Shown: piece after piece, positions 40,506 to 49,389 of the stretch | Layout of the letters: each line of letters opens with the position of its first letter | Position numbering within the stretch: position 1 is the first letter of the stretch | NCBI RefSeq assembly: GCF_016908415.1 | Contig: NZ_JAFBDW010000004.1 | Coordinates: 295,479-359,478 of the forward strand | Reading direction: 5' to 3' | Source of the DNA: Caldicoprobacter guelmensis | GTDB lineage: Bacteria; Bacillota; Clostridia; Caldicoprobacterales; Caldicoprobacteraceae | DNA length: 64,000 nucleotides | Position numbers and translations under genes: made by a program | Notes under the pieces: model-generated | The model's input: the letters and a program-made list of their open reading frames with translations, nothing else | Databases searched by the model: none | Told to the model about the DNA's origin: nothing

Positions 40506-41603
40506 ATGCTAACCGAGCAGAGGATACAAAAGGTATTGGATAAGGTGGTACACAATATTCAGGTGACAACCGATATTGTAGATACAGCAGGAGTGATTGT
40601 GGCAAGTAGTGACAGGGAGAGAGTGGGGCGGGCTGAACCTATTGTAAAGGACTACGATGCCATAAATGGAAAGCCTACTTTTGTTTACAATGGAAGGACT
40701 TATATGAGGTTCACAATAGATAAGGCCGTTGCTTATTTTATAGCAATGGATGGAGTGGGCAACGTTGTTAGGAATTACTGTGTGCTAATTGCATCTATTA
40801 TTGAGCTATATTTAAAGTCCAATATGCAAAAGTTGAATCGGGAAGAAGTTGTACGTAGGGTGATACTGGCTCAGGTATCTGACCTTGAACTTCAGGAACT
40901 TGTTCGGGAATATAAGCTTGAACCTAACGTGCCCCGATGTGTACTTGTTATACGTACTTCTAGCATGGAGGCTGAAAATGTTTACAGGCTATTGTTAAAG
41001 GTGTTTCCCAAAAGCCAGGGAGATATCTTGATATTGTTTGATAGCCGAACGGTCATACTTGTTAAGCGGGTACAGGACGATATAGGTGAAGATGAACTGG
41101 GACAGATGGCAGCTGCTATGGAAGAGACTATTCTGAACGAAATCACTGTAAAGATTTGTATTGGGATAGGGCAGATTAAGCCTAATATTTTTCAGTTGAG
41201 GGAATCATATCTTGAAGCAATACAGGCCATAGAAGTAGGGTTGATATATGGTGTGCCAGGTAGAATATATAGATATGATAGCTTGCTTCTAGAGCGATTT
41301 CTTCACGAGATTCCTATACAGATTTCACAAAAGTATTGTAAGACGATTTTTAACGAAGAGGCGCGCAAGGTGTTAAACGAAGAGATGATAACCACTGTTA
41401 ATAGATTTTTTGAAAATAACCTGAATTTGAGTGAAACAGCTAGACAGCTTTATATTCACCGTAATACATTGGTATATCGGCTGGATAAGATCCAGAAGAC
41501 GCTGGGACTTGACTTGAGAAACTTCCATGACGCAGTTACATTCAAAATTATGATGATGCTAAATAATCAGAGAAACGGGAGTGTTATTCTTGATACAGTT
41601 TAG
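40506..41603 (+). CDS. CdaR/PucR-type transcriptional regulator
   Basis: A 365-residue regulator: the N-terminal sugar-diacid-recognition domain (VLDKVVHNIQVTTDIVDTAGVIVASSDRERVG), a GGDEF-like middle region, and a C-terminal PucR helix-turn-helix (NLNLSETARQLYIHRNTLVYRLDKIQKTLG). CdaR controls glucarate/glycerate use in E. coli; clostridial relatives often sit by sugar or stress genes, so the effector here is open. The start ATG at 40506 follows GGGTGG. Its end overlaps ftsE by 14 bases, which ties its translation to the cell-division pair. Confidence 0.85.
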   Translation: MLTEQRIQKVLDKVVHNIQVTTDIVDTAGVIVASSDRERVGRAEPIVKDYDAINGKPTFVYNGRTYMRFTIDKAVAYFIAMDGVGNVVRNYCVLIASIIELYLKSNMQKLNREEVVRRVILAQVSDLELQELVREYKLEPNVPRCVLVIRTSSMEAENVYRLLLKVFPKSQGDILILFDSRTVILVKRVQDDIGEDELGQMAAAMEETILNEITVKICIGIGQIKPNIFQLRESYLEAIQAIEVGLIYGVPGRIYRYDSLLLERFLHEIPIQISQKYCKTIFNEEARKVLNEEMITTVNRFFENNLNLSETARQLYIHRNTLVYRLDKIQKTLGLDLRNFHDAVTFKIMMMLNNQRNGSVILDTV

Positions 41604-42276
41604 AAACGTGACAAAAGTTTATCCCAATGGTTTGTGCGCACTATCAAACGTAAATTTTACAATTGAAAATGGAGAATTTGTGTTTATAGTAGGGGCCAGC
41701 GGTGCGGGTAAGACTACGCTGATAAAATTGCTACTTAAGGAAATTGAGCCCACATCGGGCAGTATAATTGTAGATGATATTGATTTATCATCTTTGAAAA
41801 GAAAGGAGATTCCGTATTATCGCCGGAAGCTGGGAGTGGTGTTTCAGGACTTCAGATTGCTTCCTGATAGGACAGCTTATGAAAATGTAGCATTTGCTAT
41901 GGAGATTGTGGGGGCTTCTCCAAAGGAGATTCGTCGGAGAGTGCCAGCTGTGTTGAGTATGGTAGGGTTGGCCTCCAAAGCCCATGCTTATCCGCATCAA
42001 TTATCGGGTGGGGAACAGCAGAGGGTGGCTCTTGCCAGGGCACTAGTCAACAATCCGTCTATTCTCATTGCGGACGAGCCTACTGGCAACCTGGATCCCG
42101 CAACTGCCATGGAAGTCATGAAGATAATAAATTTGATAAATCGTCGAGGTACTACTGTAATTATGGCCACTCATGCTAAAAGTATCGTGAACGCCATGAG
42201 AAAAAGGGTGCTTCAATTCCGTAAGGGCGTTCTCATCAGGGATGAACGGGAAGGAGGATATTTTGATGAATCTTAG
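41590..42276 (+). CDS. ftsE: Cell-division ATPase FtsE
   Basis: A 228-residue ABC ATPase: Walker A GASGAGKTT, Q-loop VVFQDFRLLPDRTAYENVAFA, signature LSGGEQQRVALARALV, Walker B ILIADEPTGNLDP and H-loop MATHAKS. The FRLLPDRT region and partner ftsX make this FtsE, which with FtsX activates peptidoglycan hydrolases at the membrane. The TTG at 41590 lies 9 bases after GGGAG; GTG 41581 overlaps that site. Confidence 0.93.
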   Translation: MIQFRNVTKVYPNGLCALSNVNFTIENGEFVFIVGASGAGKTTLIKLLLKEIEPTSGSIIVDDIDLSSLKRKEIPYYRRKLGVVFQDFRLLPDRTAYENVAFAMEIVGASPKEIRRRVPAVLSMVGLASKAHAYPHQLSGGEQQRVALARALVNNPSILIADEPTGNLDPATAMEVMKIINLINRRGTTVIMATHAKSIVNAMRKRVLQFRKGVLIRDEREGGYFDES

Positions 42277-43174
42277 AAGCTGGAGATTTTTTGTCTGCCA
42301 TGGGTTCCAAAATATTCTTCGGAACCGAGTCATGTCGCTGGCTTCTGTAACGGCTATAATGGTTGCTTTAATTGTGTTGGGTTTAATATTGGTTATTGTC
42401 GTCAACTTGGATGTAATGATGAGAGAAGTGGAATCCAAGATGGAGATTACATTGTTTTTGAAAAACGGCGTGACGGACAATGAACGTTCTTCTTTGGAGA
42501 ATGAGATAAGGAGTTGGAAAGGCGTTTACGATGTAGAATTTGTTTCTAAGCACCAGGCTCTTGAGGAGTGGAAGCGCCAGCTGGGTGATAAAGGGAATCT
42601 GCTTGATGGATATACAGGAGAGAATAATCCCTTGCCGGATTCCTTTTTGGTTAAAATAGAAAAGCCTGAATATGCGAGTGTTATTGTGGAAAAGGCAAAA
42701 AGCATCCCTGTCATTGAAGAGGTGAACTATAGCAGTAAGGTGGCTGAATTTATAAAATGGCTCGCACGAACCATTCGATTTATTGGTATGGGCCTTGTGG
42801 CTGTTTTGGCGAGTGTGGCTGTTATCGTCATCAGCAATACCATCAGGTTGACGGTGTATTCAAGAAGAAGAGAAATAGGGATCATGAAATACATTGGAGC
42901 TACCGACTGGTTTATTCGCTGGCCTTTTATCATTGAGGGGCTTATTTTAGGCATAATGGGCAGCTTAATAGCTACGGGTGTAGTGGCTTTGGGATATAAA
43001 TATTTGCTTGATAAGAGTAGCTATATAAACATGAAATGGGGGTATTTAGGAATATTTAAGTTGCTGCCATTGAATAAAGTAATGTTGTATGTATTTGAAG
43101 CTTCTTTGCTTATAGGGGCGTGTGTAGGCGTGTTGGCCAGCTGCCTGTCGATTAGGAAGCACTTGAAGGTATAA
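42266..43174 (+). CDS. ftsX: Cell-division protein FtsX
   Basis: A 302-residue permease-like protein with four helices: one near residue 30, an extracellular domain (MEITLFLKNGV...EEVNYSSKVAEFIKWL), then three C-terminal helices with SRRREIGIMKYIGATDWFIRWPFIIEG. FtsX transmits FtsE ATP hydrolysis to an outside hydrolase partner. The next gene encodes a coiled-coil M23 peptidase, the classic partner type. The ATG at 42266 has AAGGAGG and overlaps ftsE by 11 bases. Confidence 0.93.
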   Translation: MNLRSWRFFVCHGFQNILRNRVMSLASVTAIMVALIVLGLILVIVVNLDVMMREVESKMEITLFLKNGVTDNERSSLENEIRSWKGVYDVEFVSKHQALEEWKRQLGDKGNLLDGYTGENNPLPDSFLVKIEKPEYASVIVEKAKSIPVIEEVNYSSKVAEFIKWLARTIRFIGMGLVAVLASVAVIVISNTIRLTVYSRRREIGIMKYIGATDWFIRWPFIIEGLILGIMGSLIATGVVALGYKYLLDKSSYINMKWGYLGIFKLLPLNKVMLYVFEASLLIGACVGVLASCLSIRKHLKV

Positions 43175-43350
43175 GATGGTCATGCGTATCAAATGGGTCT
43201 GTAAGTGTTTTTTGATATGGCAAGAGGTGTGGTGGCAAACCGGGCAGATACGTAGATGAAGGCTGGTTTGTCAACCCGATGTCATGCTGTTAATTTGCAG
43301 AAAGGCGATGTGGCTGGATAGGGTAAATACGATATATGGGGGTGAGTGGG

Positions 43351-44562
43351 GTGCGATATAGGATTGTTGTATTGTTGTGCGTTGTTTTGTTTGTGTTTAC
43401 TGGAATTACTGCTGTGGCAGCTTCCAATATTGATCAGAAGAAACAGGAACTCAAAAAGGTCAATGAGGAAATAGAAAATACCGAAGAGCGGCTGGAAGAG
43501 GTCAAGCAACAACAGGACGAGGTAGTAGCTAAGTTGCAGGATATAGAGAAGCAGCTTAAGCAAAAAGAACGTGAGTTGAATAAGCTTGAAAAAGAATTGC
43601 AATCAACGCAGGAAGAGCTGGAGGTGACGCGTAAAGAGCTTGAAGAGGCTATTGAAGAAGCTGAAAGACAGCAGAAGTTGATGGCTGATCGAATAAGGGC
43701 TATATATATGAATGGGATGCCTTCGTACCTGGAGTTACTTTTGGAGTCCAAAAGCATAAATGAGTTTTTGGATCGGATGGTCATGGTACGGCAGCTGATA
43801 GCGTTTGATACCCAGGTTCTTGACCAGATGAAACAGTATAAGGATCAGGTGGACAAAAAGCGAACAGAGCTGGAAGCATTGGAACAATCCCTTACACAGA
43901 AAAAGCAAGCAGTAGCTAGACAGAAGGCGGAGATCGAACAAAAGAAGAAGGAGCAAAGCTTGTGGCTGCAGCAATTGAAAAAACAGCAGGAGCGTTATGA
44001 ACGAGATTTGGAGGAGCTCGAGAGAACGTCAAAGGAACTTGAAAAGACCATCCAACAATTGCTCAGGCAGCTGGAGGAACAGCGTAAAAGGCAGGCTCAA
44101 TCTAGGGGGAATGGGGATACCAGCAGCCAGAAAACTGTTAACCAATATACAGGCGGCATATTAGCATGGCCGGTACCAGGATTTTATACCATAACTTCGC
44201 CGTTTGGTTATCGCATACACCCTGTTTATGGTGTCAGGAGACTACATACAGGAATAGATATAGGCTCAAATCCAGGGCAAAGCGTATACGGTCAAAACTT
44301 TGTGGCTGGCGCCGATGGAACGGTTATATTTGCAGGATGGTATGGCGGTTACGGTAATTGTGTTATTATTGAACATGGAGGGGGTATAACTACCCTTTAT
44401 GCCCATGGCTCACAAATACTGGTATCGGCAGGGCAGGAAGTAAGAAGAGGACAGCCGATAATGAAGGTGGGTAGTACGGGTATATCAACCGGTCCCCATG
44501 CCCACTTTGAAGTGAGAAAGGATGGGGTGCCTGTTGATCCCTTACCGTATTTAGGACGGTGA
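43351..44562 (+). CDS. Coiled-coil M23 peptidase (EnvC/PcsB-like murein hydrolase or activator)
   Basis: A ~403-residue exported protein: signal peptide (IVVLLCVVLFVFTGITAVAA), about 230 residues of coiled coil (Glu/Lys/Gln heptads) and a LytM/M23 domain. Zinc ligands are His and Asp in RLHTGIDIGSN and the His-x-His in GPHAHFEVRKDG, all present, so it can be catalytic. FtsEX partners (EnvC, PcsB, CwlO) have this coiled-coil layout, and ftsX is 160 bases upstream. GTG 43351 sits after GGGGGTGAG; ATG 43336 is an alternative without a ribosome site. Confidence 0.92.
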   Translation: MRYRIVVLLCVVLFVFTGITAVAASNIDQKKQELKKVNEEIENTEERLEEVKQQQDEVVAKLQDIEKQLKQKERELNKLEKELQSTQEELEVTRKELEEAIEEAERQQKLMADRIRAIYMNGMPSYLELLLESKSINEFLDRMVMVRQLIAFDTQVLDQMKQYKDQVDKKRTELEALEQSLTQKKQAVARQKAEIEQKKKEQSLWLQQLKKQQERYERDLEELERTSKELEKTIQQLLRQLEEQRKRQAQSRGNGDTSSQKTVNQYTGGILAWPVPGFYTITSPFGYRIHPVYGVRRLHTGIDIGSNPGQSVYGQNFVAGADGTVIFAGWYGGYGNCVIIEHGGGITTLYAHGSQILVSAGQEVRRGQPIMKVGSTGISTGPHAHFEVRKDGVPVDPLPYLGR

Positions 44563-44575
44563 AGTATGTTCAGCG

Positions 44576-44620
44576 CACAGGCCAGGGGAGAACAACTTCT
44601 CCTCTGGCCTGTGGTTTTGG
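44576..44620 (+). terminator. Terminator after the M23 peptidase gene
   Basis: A 17-bp stem with one G-T pair (CACAGGCCAGGGGAGAA, 44576-44592, with 44597-44613), then GTTTTGG. Confidence 0.85.
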
Positions 44621-44644
44621 TATTTAAAAGTTCAAAAAAGTATT

Positions 44645-44672
44645 TTGAAAAGTTCAAAGAAGATGGTATAAT
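44645..44672 (+). promoter_or_regulatory. Promoter of the ctpA gene
   Basis: TTGAAA (44645-44650) and TATAAT (44667-44672), spacing 16, with TGG extended -10. Confidence 0.65.
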
Positions 44673-44741
44673 AAAGCCAAAATCCTATTATATTTTATGT
44701 TGTCAATATTTGTTATAAGTGTTAAGGAGGAATATTGTTAA

Positions 44742-45986
44742 ATGATAAGCAAGAAAGCCGCTGCATTGGGTGCAGTTGTAATTGTCGTCATCACAGCATT
44801 TTTTTCGTCCTTTTTAACTTTTCAGGTTAGTAAGTATATCGACATACAGAGCGGAAACAGGTATGTGGTAACCAAGGAAGTGTATCAACTGCTTGAAAAG
44901 TATCAGATGCTTGAGGAAGTGAGGCAGACCATTGAAAAGGACTATATAGAGCAGCCTGATCAGGATAAGCTGATGGTGGGTGCTATAAAGGGTATGACTG
45001 CTGCCTTGGGTGACCCTTATACCACCTATTTTACTGCGAAAGAGTATAAGGAATTTATTGTGCAGACGCAGGGCAGCTACGCTGGCGTGGGCCTTATGGT
45101 TACTGTGGATGAAAATGACAACCTGATAACTGTTGTTAGGGCTTTTAAGGACAGCCCTGCTGCCAAAGCCGGTATACAGCAAGGAGATAAGATCATCAAA
45201 GTCGAGAATGTGGAAGTGAGTGGGAGTGAGCTGGAAAAAGCGGTCAGCATGATGAAGGGAGAGCCGGGCACAAAGGTGAATATTACGATATTGAGGGATG
45301 GTCAGCCACTCAACTTTACTTTGGAACGAGCAGTTATTGAAATCCCCGATATGGAATACAAGATGATAGGAGATGGAATCGGCTATATATGGCTGTACCA
45401 ATTTGATGAAAATTCGCCCAAGAATTTCAAGAAAGCTGTTGAGGACCTTAAAGGTCAGGGGATGAAAGGGCTTATTTTGGATTTGCGTGGCAATCCAGGC
45501 GGCCTTCTTCAGGCGTGCACTGAGATCGCTGATATGTTGTTGCCCGAGGGGTTAATAGTATATAGCAAGGACCGCCAGGGTAGAGGCGAAAGGTATTATT
45601 CTGACAAAGAATACTTGGGCATTCCGTTGGTGGTGCTTGTCAATGAATACAGCGCCAGTGCTTCCGAGGTATTGTCAGGTGCCATTCAGGATTACGGCGT
45701 GGGCACTATAATCGGTAAGACTACCTTTGGGAAGGGATTGGTCCAGGGGTTGCGCGGTCCCTTTAGGGATGGTTCGGCGCTTAAAATAACGATTGCCAAA
45801 TACTTTACTCCAAAGGGAAGGGATATACATCAAAAAGGCGTTGTACCCGATATAGAGGTTGACCTGAGCGAGGAAGCCAAGAAATTCTTAAAGGAAAATC
45901 CCGGCAAAGAGTTGCCCACGGAACTGGATGCTCAGCTGCAAAAGGGCATTGAGGAGATAAAAAAGATGCTTAGCGAGAAGAAGTAG
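44742..45986 (+). CDS. ctpA: C-terminal processing peptidase, S41 family with PDZ domain
   Basis: A 414-residue secreted or membrane-anchored protease. It has an N-terminal hydrophobic anchor, the segment GDPYTTYFTAKEY, a PDZ domain (GVGLMVTVDENDNLITVVRAFKDSPAAKAGIQQGDKI), and the S41 catalytic Ser in NEYSASASEVLSGA with the Lys in GKTTFGKGLVQ. CtpB of Bacillus cleaves a sporulation signalling protein; other Ctps process cell-wall enzymes. In Bacillus ctpB also sits beside ftsEX and minJ, as here. Confidence 0.92.
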   Translation: MISKKAAALGAVVIVVITAFFSSFLTFQVSKYIDIQSGNRYVVTKEVYQLLEKYQMLEEVRQTIEKDYIEQPDQDKLMVGAIKGMTAALGDPYTTYFTAKEYKEFIVQTQGSYAGVGLMVTVDENDNLITVVRAFKDSPAAKAGIQQGDKIIKVENVEVSGSELEKAVSMMKGEPGTKVNITILRDGQPLNFTLERAVIEIPDMEYKMIGDGIGYIWLYQFDENSPKNFKKAVEDLKGQGMKGLILDLRGNPGGLLQACTEIADMLLPEGLIVYSKDRQGRGERYYSDKEYLGIPLVVLVNEYSASASEVLSGAIQDYGVGTIIGKTTFGKGLVQGLRGPFRDGSALKITIAKYFTPKGRDIHQKGVVPDIEVDLSEEAKKFLKENPGKELPTELDAQLQKGIEEIKKMLSEKK

Positions 45987-45998
45987 GGGGGCTTTGTT

Positions 45999-47234
45999 TT
46001 GGCCTTAGTAAAGCTTATATTTTCTTCTTTTGCGCAGGCTATAACCAGCCTGTTCTTTATTGGCATTGTGATGGTGGCTTATCTGTATATCCAGAGGAAT
46101 GCACGGCTTGAAGAGTCATGGCTGGGCGTTTTGCGCAATCCAGTGTCTACCCAGCTTGCTGACGTGGTGCTGTATGGCATGTTGGTGGGATTGATGGCCA
46201 GTATTCTTATAGTGGTCATCGGCATTGCCATCGATTACAATGCCATACTTTTTATCTGGCCTCTGGCGCTCTTCCTTATGTTGTTCAATCAAAGGTATAT
46301 ATGCTTTTCCTATGCTGGGGGGATAGTCTCGCTGGTAAGCCTGCTTATGGGTTGGCCCAAGATAGATGTATCCTCATTGATTGCTCTTGTGGGGGTCTTG
46401 CATCTCATGGAGAGCCTGCTCATCATACTAGATGGTTATAAGGATAGCCTTCCTGTATGGATAGAGCATAAGATGTTCAAGCCTGTGGGAGCGTATCTAA
46501 TGCAAAAGGTGTGGCCCATACCTCTGGTAGTGCTGGTCATACCCGAAGCGAGCGCCAGCCTGGCCTCGGGTGGGGGCGTTGCCATGCCGGACTGGTGGCC
46601 GCTATTTAAACCACAAAATATGGCGCAGGTGTTTGCCCTTCTACCCATCGTGGCTGTTTTAGGGTATGGTGATATTGCCATAACCCAGCTGCCGAACGAG
46701 AGGACGCGGGAGTCGGGGGTGTGGTTGGGAATATATAGTACGGCTATTTTAATCATGGCAGTGGTTTCATCACGGGTTTACTGGGTAAAATACGTTGCGG
46801 CGGTGAGTACTCCTCTGTTTCATGAGCTGTTCATCATTTTGAGCAAGCGAGGTCAGATGCAAGGGAAACCGGCTTTTGCAGTTCCATGGAGAGGGCTTAG
46901 GGTGCTGGAGGTGCTTCCAGAAGGTCCGGCACAAAAGATGGGTGTTCAGCGCGGGGATATATTGCTGAGGCTAAATGGCAAGGACATAAACAGCGAGGAT
47001 ATGCTGCAGGAGGTTTTGAGTCAGTGTATGTATTTCATATGGGTGGATGTCAAACGCAAGGATAAGGTGATAACCCTGGAGTACAGGGATTATCAGAATC
47101 CCATCGAGAACCTGGGCATTATATTCGTCCCGCGTATCACCGGCAGATATTTCCGTATAGATGAACAGAAGGGAATCATATTCAGGCTGTGGAAACGAAT
47201 ACGGCATAGTTTGAAAGAGGCACAGAGTGAGTAA
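45999..47234 (+). CDS. Multi-pass membrane PDZ protein, MinJ-like
   Basis: A 411-residue protein with about seven to eight hydrophobic helices in the first ~290 residues and a C-terminal PDZ domain (LRVLEVLPEGPAQKMGVQRGDILLRLNGKDI). This architecture and the position after ctp and ftsEX match Bacillus MinJ, which links DivIVA to the MinCD division inhibitor. The identification rests on topology and synteny more than on sequence signatures. TTG 45999 follows AGGGGGG, 12 bases after ctpA, so the two are one operon. Confidence 0.75.
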   Translation: MALVKLIFSSFAQAITSLFFIGIVMVAYLYIQRNARLEESWLGVLRNPVSTQLADVVLYGMLVGLMASILIVVIGIAIDYNAILFIWPLALFLMLFNQRYICFSYAGGIVSLVSLLMGWPKIDVSSLIALVGVLHLMESLLIILDGYKDSLPVWIEHKMFKPVGAYLMQKVWPIPLVVLVIPEASASLASGGGVAMPDWWPLFKPQNMAQVFALLPIVAVLGYGDIAITQLPNERTRESGVWLGIYSTAILIMAVVSSRVYWVKYVAAVSTPLFHELFIILSKRGQMQGKPAFAVPWRGLRVLEVLPEGPAQKMGVQRGDILLRLNGKDINSEDMLQEVLSQCMYFIWVDVKRKDKVITLEYRDYQNPIENLGIIFVPRITGRYFRIDEQKGIIFRLWKRIRHSLKEAQSE

Positions 47235-47254
47235 CTGTGCCTCTTTGTTTTTTA
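47218..47254 (+). terminator. Terminator overlapping the end of the MinJ-like gene
   Basis: AGGCACAG (47218-47225) pairs with CTGTGCCT (47235-47242), followed by CTTTGTTTTTT. The stem includes the last codons. Confidence 0.75.
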
Positions 47255-47383
47255 CAGGTTTTACATGCAAAAGTTTTGCTAGGGGGTTCTTATTTTAAGG
47301 TGAAGGTAAGCATTGTATTTCATATAGCTACAATATGTAATGCGCCTTCCATTTTTTTAAAGTCAATAGGTGTTGACGTGGTG

Positions 47384-47430
47384 TTGACAGCTTGACAAAA
47401 TGAGGTTAAAATAAAATTGGCATATGCCAA
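47384..47430 (+). promoter_or_regulatory. mrp promoter with palindromic operator
   Basis: TTGACA (47384-47389) and TAAAAT (47407-47412) are 17 bases apart; a second TTGACA lies at 47392. A perfect 14-bp palindrome TTGGCATATGCCAA (47417-47430) covers the expected start site. Its core CATATGCC recurs twice at the next promoter. The leader to mrp is ~190 bases. Confidence 0.7.
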
Positions 47431-47618
47431 TAAATTTTTACCCTGAGAGACTGCGGTGTTTGTTAGCTGAAATAAATTGTCTGAACAGTACCTTATTAAA
47501 AAAGTGAGAAATAGTTTGCATGAGTAAAGGGTTAAACTATACAAAAAAAGGCAATGCCAGCTTTCCTATCTTTGAATAGATCATAAACAAATGCAAAGTC
47601 AAGGAAAGGAGATTGTAT

Positions 47619-48431
47619 ATGTCACAGGAAATGCAAAATCAAAAAAACAGGGTCCAAGGGAATATTCCCAAATCCACTAACCCGTACGGCAATATAAAGC
47701 ACGTGATTGCGGTGATGAGCGGAAAAGGAGGGGTAGGGAAGTCCTCGGTGACGGCACTGCTTGCCACATGGCTGAAGGAGAAAGGATATAAAGTGGGAAT
47801 TCTCGATGCCGACATCACCGGCCCCAGCATACCCAAGTTGTTCGGCATAAAAGGCAAAGCAAAGAGCAGGGAAGGGGCGTTGCTGCCAGTTGTTACAGTC
47901 AAAGGTATTGAGGTCATGTCTATAAATTTGCTGCTGGATAAAGAAGACCAGCCGGTGATATGGCGCGGGCCTTTAATATCTGGCGTTGTCAAGCAGTTTT
48001 ACGAGGAAGTGGACTGGGGTGATTTGGATTTCCTGCTTGTGGACCTGCCGCCTGGAACAGGCGATGCTCCTCTGACGGTCATGCAGTTTTTACCCCTTGA
48101 TGGGATAGTGGTGGTGACTTCGCCGCAGGAGCTGGTGGGATTGATTGTAAGGAAGGCCATACATATGGCAAAGACGATGAATGTCTCCGTTGTGGGTTTT
48201 GTGGAGAACATGAGCTATCTGCAATGCCCTAAATGTGGAGAGGTTATAGAGCTTTTTGGCAGGAGTAAGGGAAAGCAAGTGGAAGAGGAGACAGGGATCC
48301 CCTTCCTGGGCAGCCTGCCTCTTGTGCCTGATATAACGCAGCTGGGCGACGAAGGGCGAATTGAGCTGGTGCATCACCTGTATCCTGACTTTTTCAAACC
48401 AGTGGCCGAACGATTTATGGAGCAGTTTTAG
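47619..48431 (+). CDS. Mrp/NBP35-type Fe-S cluster carrier ATPase
   Basis: A 270-residue MinD-superfamily ATPase with the deviant Walker A MSGKGGVGKSSV, DADITGPSIPKLFG, LVDLPPGTGDAPLTVMQ and a C-terminal CxxC (LQCPKCGE) that holds a bridging [4Fe-4S] cluster between subunits. Such proteins carry Fe-S clusters to target enzymes. It lies in a small group with DUF5320 and NifX-type genes often seen together in anaerobes. The ATG at 47619 follows AAAGGAGA. Confidence 0.92.
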   Translation: MSQEMQNQKNRVQGNIPKSTNPYGNIKHVIAVMSGKGGVGKSSVTALLATWLKEKGYKVGILDADITGPSIPKLFGIKGKAKSREGALLPVVTVKGIEVMSINLLLDKEDQPVIWRGPLISGVVKQFYEEVDWGDLDFLLVDLPPGTGDAPLTVMQFLPLDGIVVVTSPQELVGLIVRKAIHMAKTMNVSVVGFVENMSYLQCPKCGEVIELFGRSKGKQVEEETGIPFLGSLPLVPDITQLGDEGRIELVHHLYPDFFKPVAERFMEQF

Positions 48432-48539
48432 AGATATGGGGGAGTGTGGGGGGCAGTAATCCCCTCCTCAATTTATCGAGGGGAGGTCACCAAGGTAATT
48501 TCGGGCAAAAATTTTTTAAAATTTTTTTGCGTAAAATTA

Positions 48540-48591
48540 TTGACATATGCCCCTAATATAAATAGAATATATTTAGAGCATATGCCCAAAA
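48540..48591 (+). promoter_or_regulatory. Second promoter with CATATGCC motifs
   Basis: TTGACA (48540-48545) and TAGAAT (48563-48568) are 17 bases apart. GACATATGCC overlaps the -35 and AGCATATGCC lies ~10 bases after the -10. Both share CATATGCC with the mrp operator, which suggests one regulator. Confidence 0.6.
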
Positions 48592-48842
48592 TGGTTTTCG
48601 GGGGCTTGAAAGAGTTCTGGATGTGGCGCGGCACTTTGGAATTCCTGCTTTCGTATGCATAAACAAATATGACTTAAACCCAGAGATAACCAAACAAATT
48701 GACCGTTTTTGCCAACAAAACGGTTTTCCAGTGATAGAAAAACTTTAAGACGCCAGTGGAGGCAGGGAACGTCGGGTTTACCGATGAGGTAGTGAAATTG
48801 TGGCACAGACTTGTGGATGAACTGAAAAAGCTGACTGTGTGA
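48590..48842 (+). pseudogene. MinD-superfamily (ferredoxin-insert) ATPase, C-terminal remnant
   Basis: Frame one reads LERVLDVARHFGIPAFVCINKYDLNPEITKQID, a typical C-terminal stretch of MinD-type P-loop ATPases with inserted ferredoxin. It ends at TAA 48746. Another frame continues with EAGNVGFTDEVVKLWHRLVDELKKL to TGA 48840. The Walker A, ferredoxin and most of the protein are gone. Such ATPases normally accompany Mrp, DUF5320 and NifX-type genes, exactly the neighbours here. Confidence 0.8.
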
Positions 48843-48914
48843 AAGAATGAATTGCGTTACATATGTCTTTACTGTCATCTGCATTTCAAAAAAGGGAAGA
48901 AGGGGGTGTATCTT

Positions 48915-49292
48915 ATGCCCGGCTTTGATGGAACGGGACCTCTGGGGCAAGGGCCCATGACAGGTGGAGGGAGGGGATACTGCGTAGTCCCTTTAAACAA
49001 ACATTGTAGAGGTTGGTGTGATCCGCGCTTTTTCGGGCGCGGCAGGGGACGGGGCTACAGGCACTGGTTTTGGGCTACCGGTCTTCCTGGTTGGATACGG
49101 GCAGCTTACGGCTATCCTGCCTTTGGCGGCTGGGTCAATCCTTATGCATACCCCTATTATGTGGGCGATGCCAGTCAGCTCAAGGAAATTGACATCTTGA
49201 AGGAGCAGGCTGAGGTACTTAAACAGCAGCTGCAGGATATCCAGGACAGGATAAAAGAAATTGAGGAGTCAGAAAAAGAAGACGATAAATAA
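48915..49292 (+). CDS. DUF5320 family protein
   Basis: A 125-residue protein beginning MPGFDGTGPLGQGPMTGGGRGYC, the hallmark of DUF5320, followed by a Gly/Arg/aromatic-rich middle and a C-terminal coiled coil (LKEQAEVLKQQLQDIQDRIKEIEE). The family occurs in anaerobes beside Mrp- and NifX-type Fe-S genes; its role is unknown. The ATG at 48915 follows AGGGGGTG; upstream in-frame codons lack homology. Confidence 0.85.
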   Translation: MPGFDGTGPLGQGPMTGGGRGYCVVPLNKHCRGWCDPRFFGRGRGRGYRHWFWATGLPGWIRAAYGYPAFGGWVNPYAYPYYVGDASQLKEIDILKEQAEVLKQQLQDIQDRIKEIEESEKEDDK

Positions 49293-49299
49293 GTCGGTT

Positions 49300-49345
49300 G
49301 GGGAGGAGAAAGTTCCGGGGTTCTCCTCCCCAAATTTTCAAATTT
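49300..49345 (+). terminator. Terminator-like hairpin between DUF5320 and NifX-type genes
   Basis: A perfect 11-bp stem GGGGAGGAGAA/TTCTCCTCCCC (49300-49310 with 49321-49331), then AAATTTTCAAATTTTTA. Confidence 0.6.
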
Positions 49346-49389
49346 TTATCATTTTTTATTATTTTGACGATTGTGAAAGGAGAGATAAA

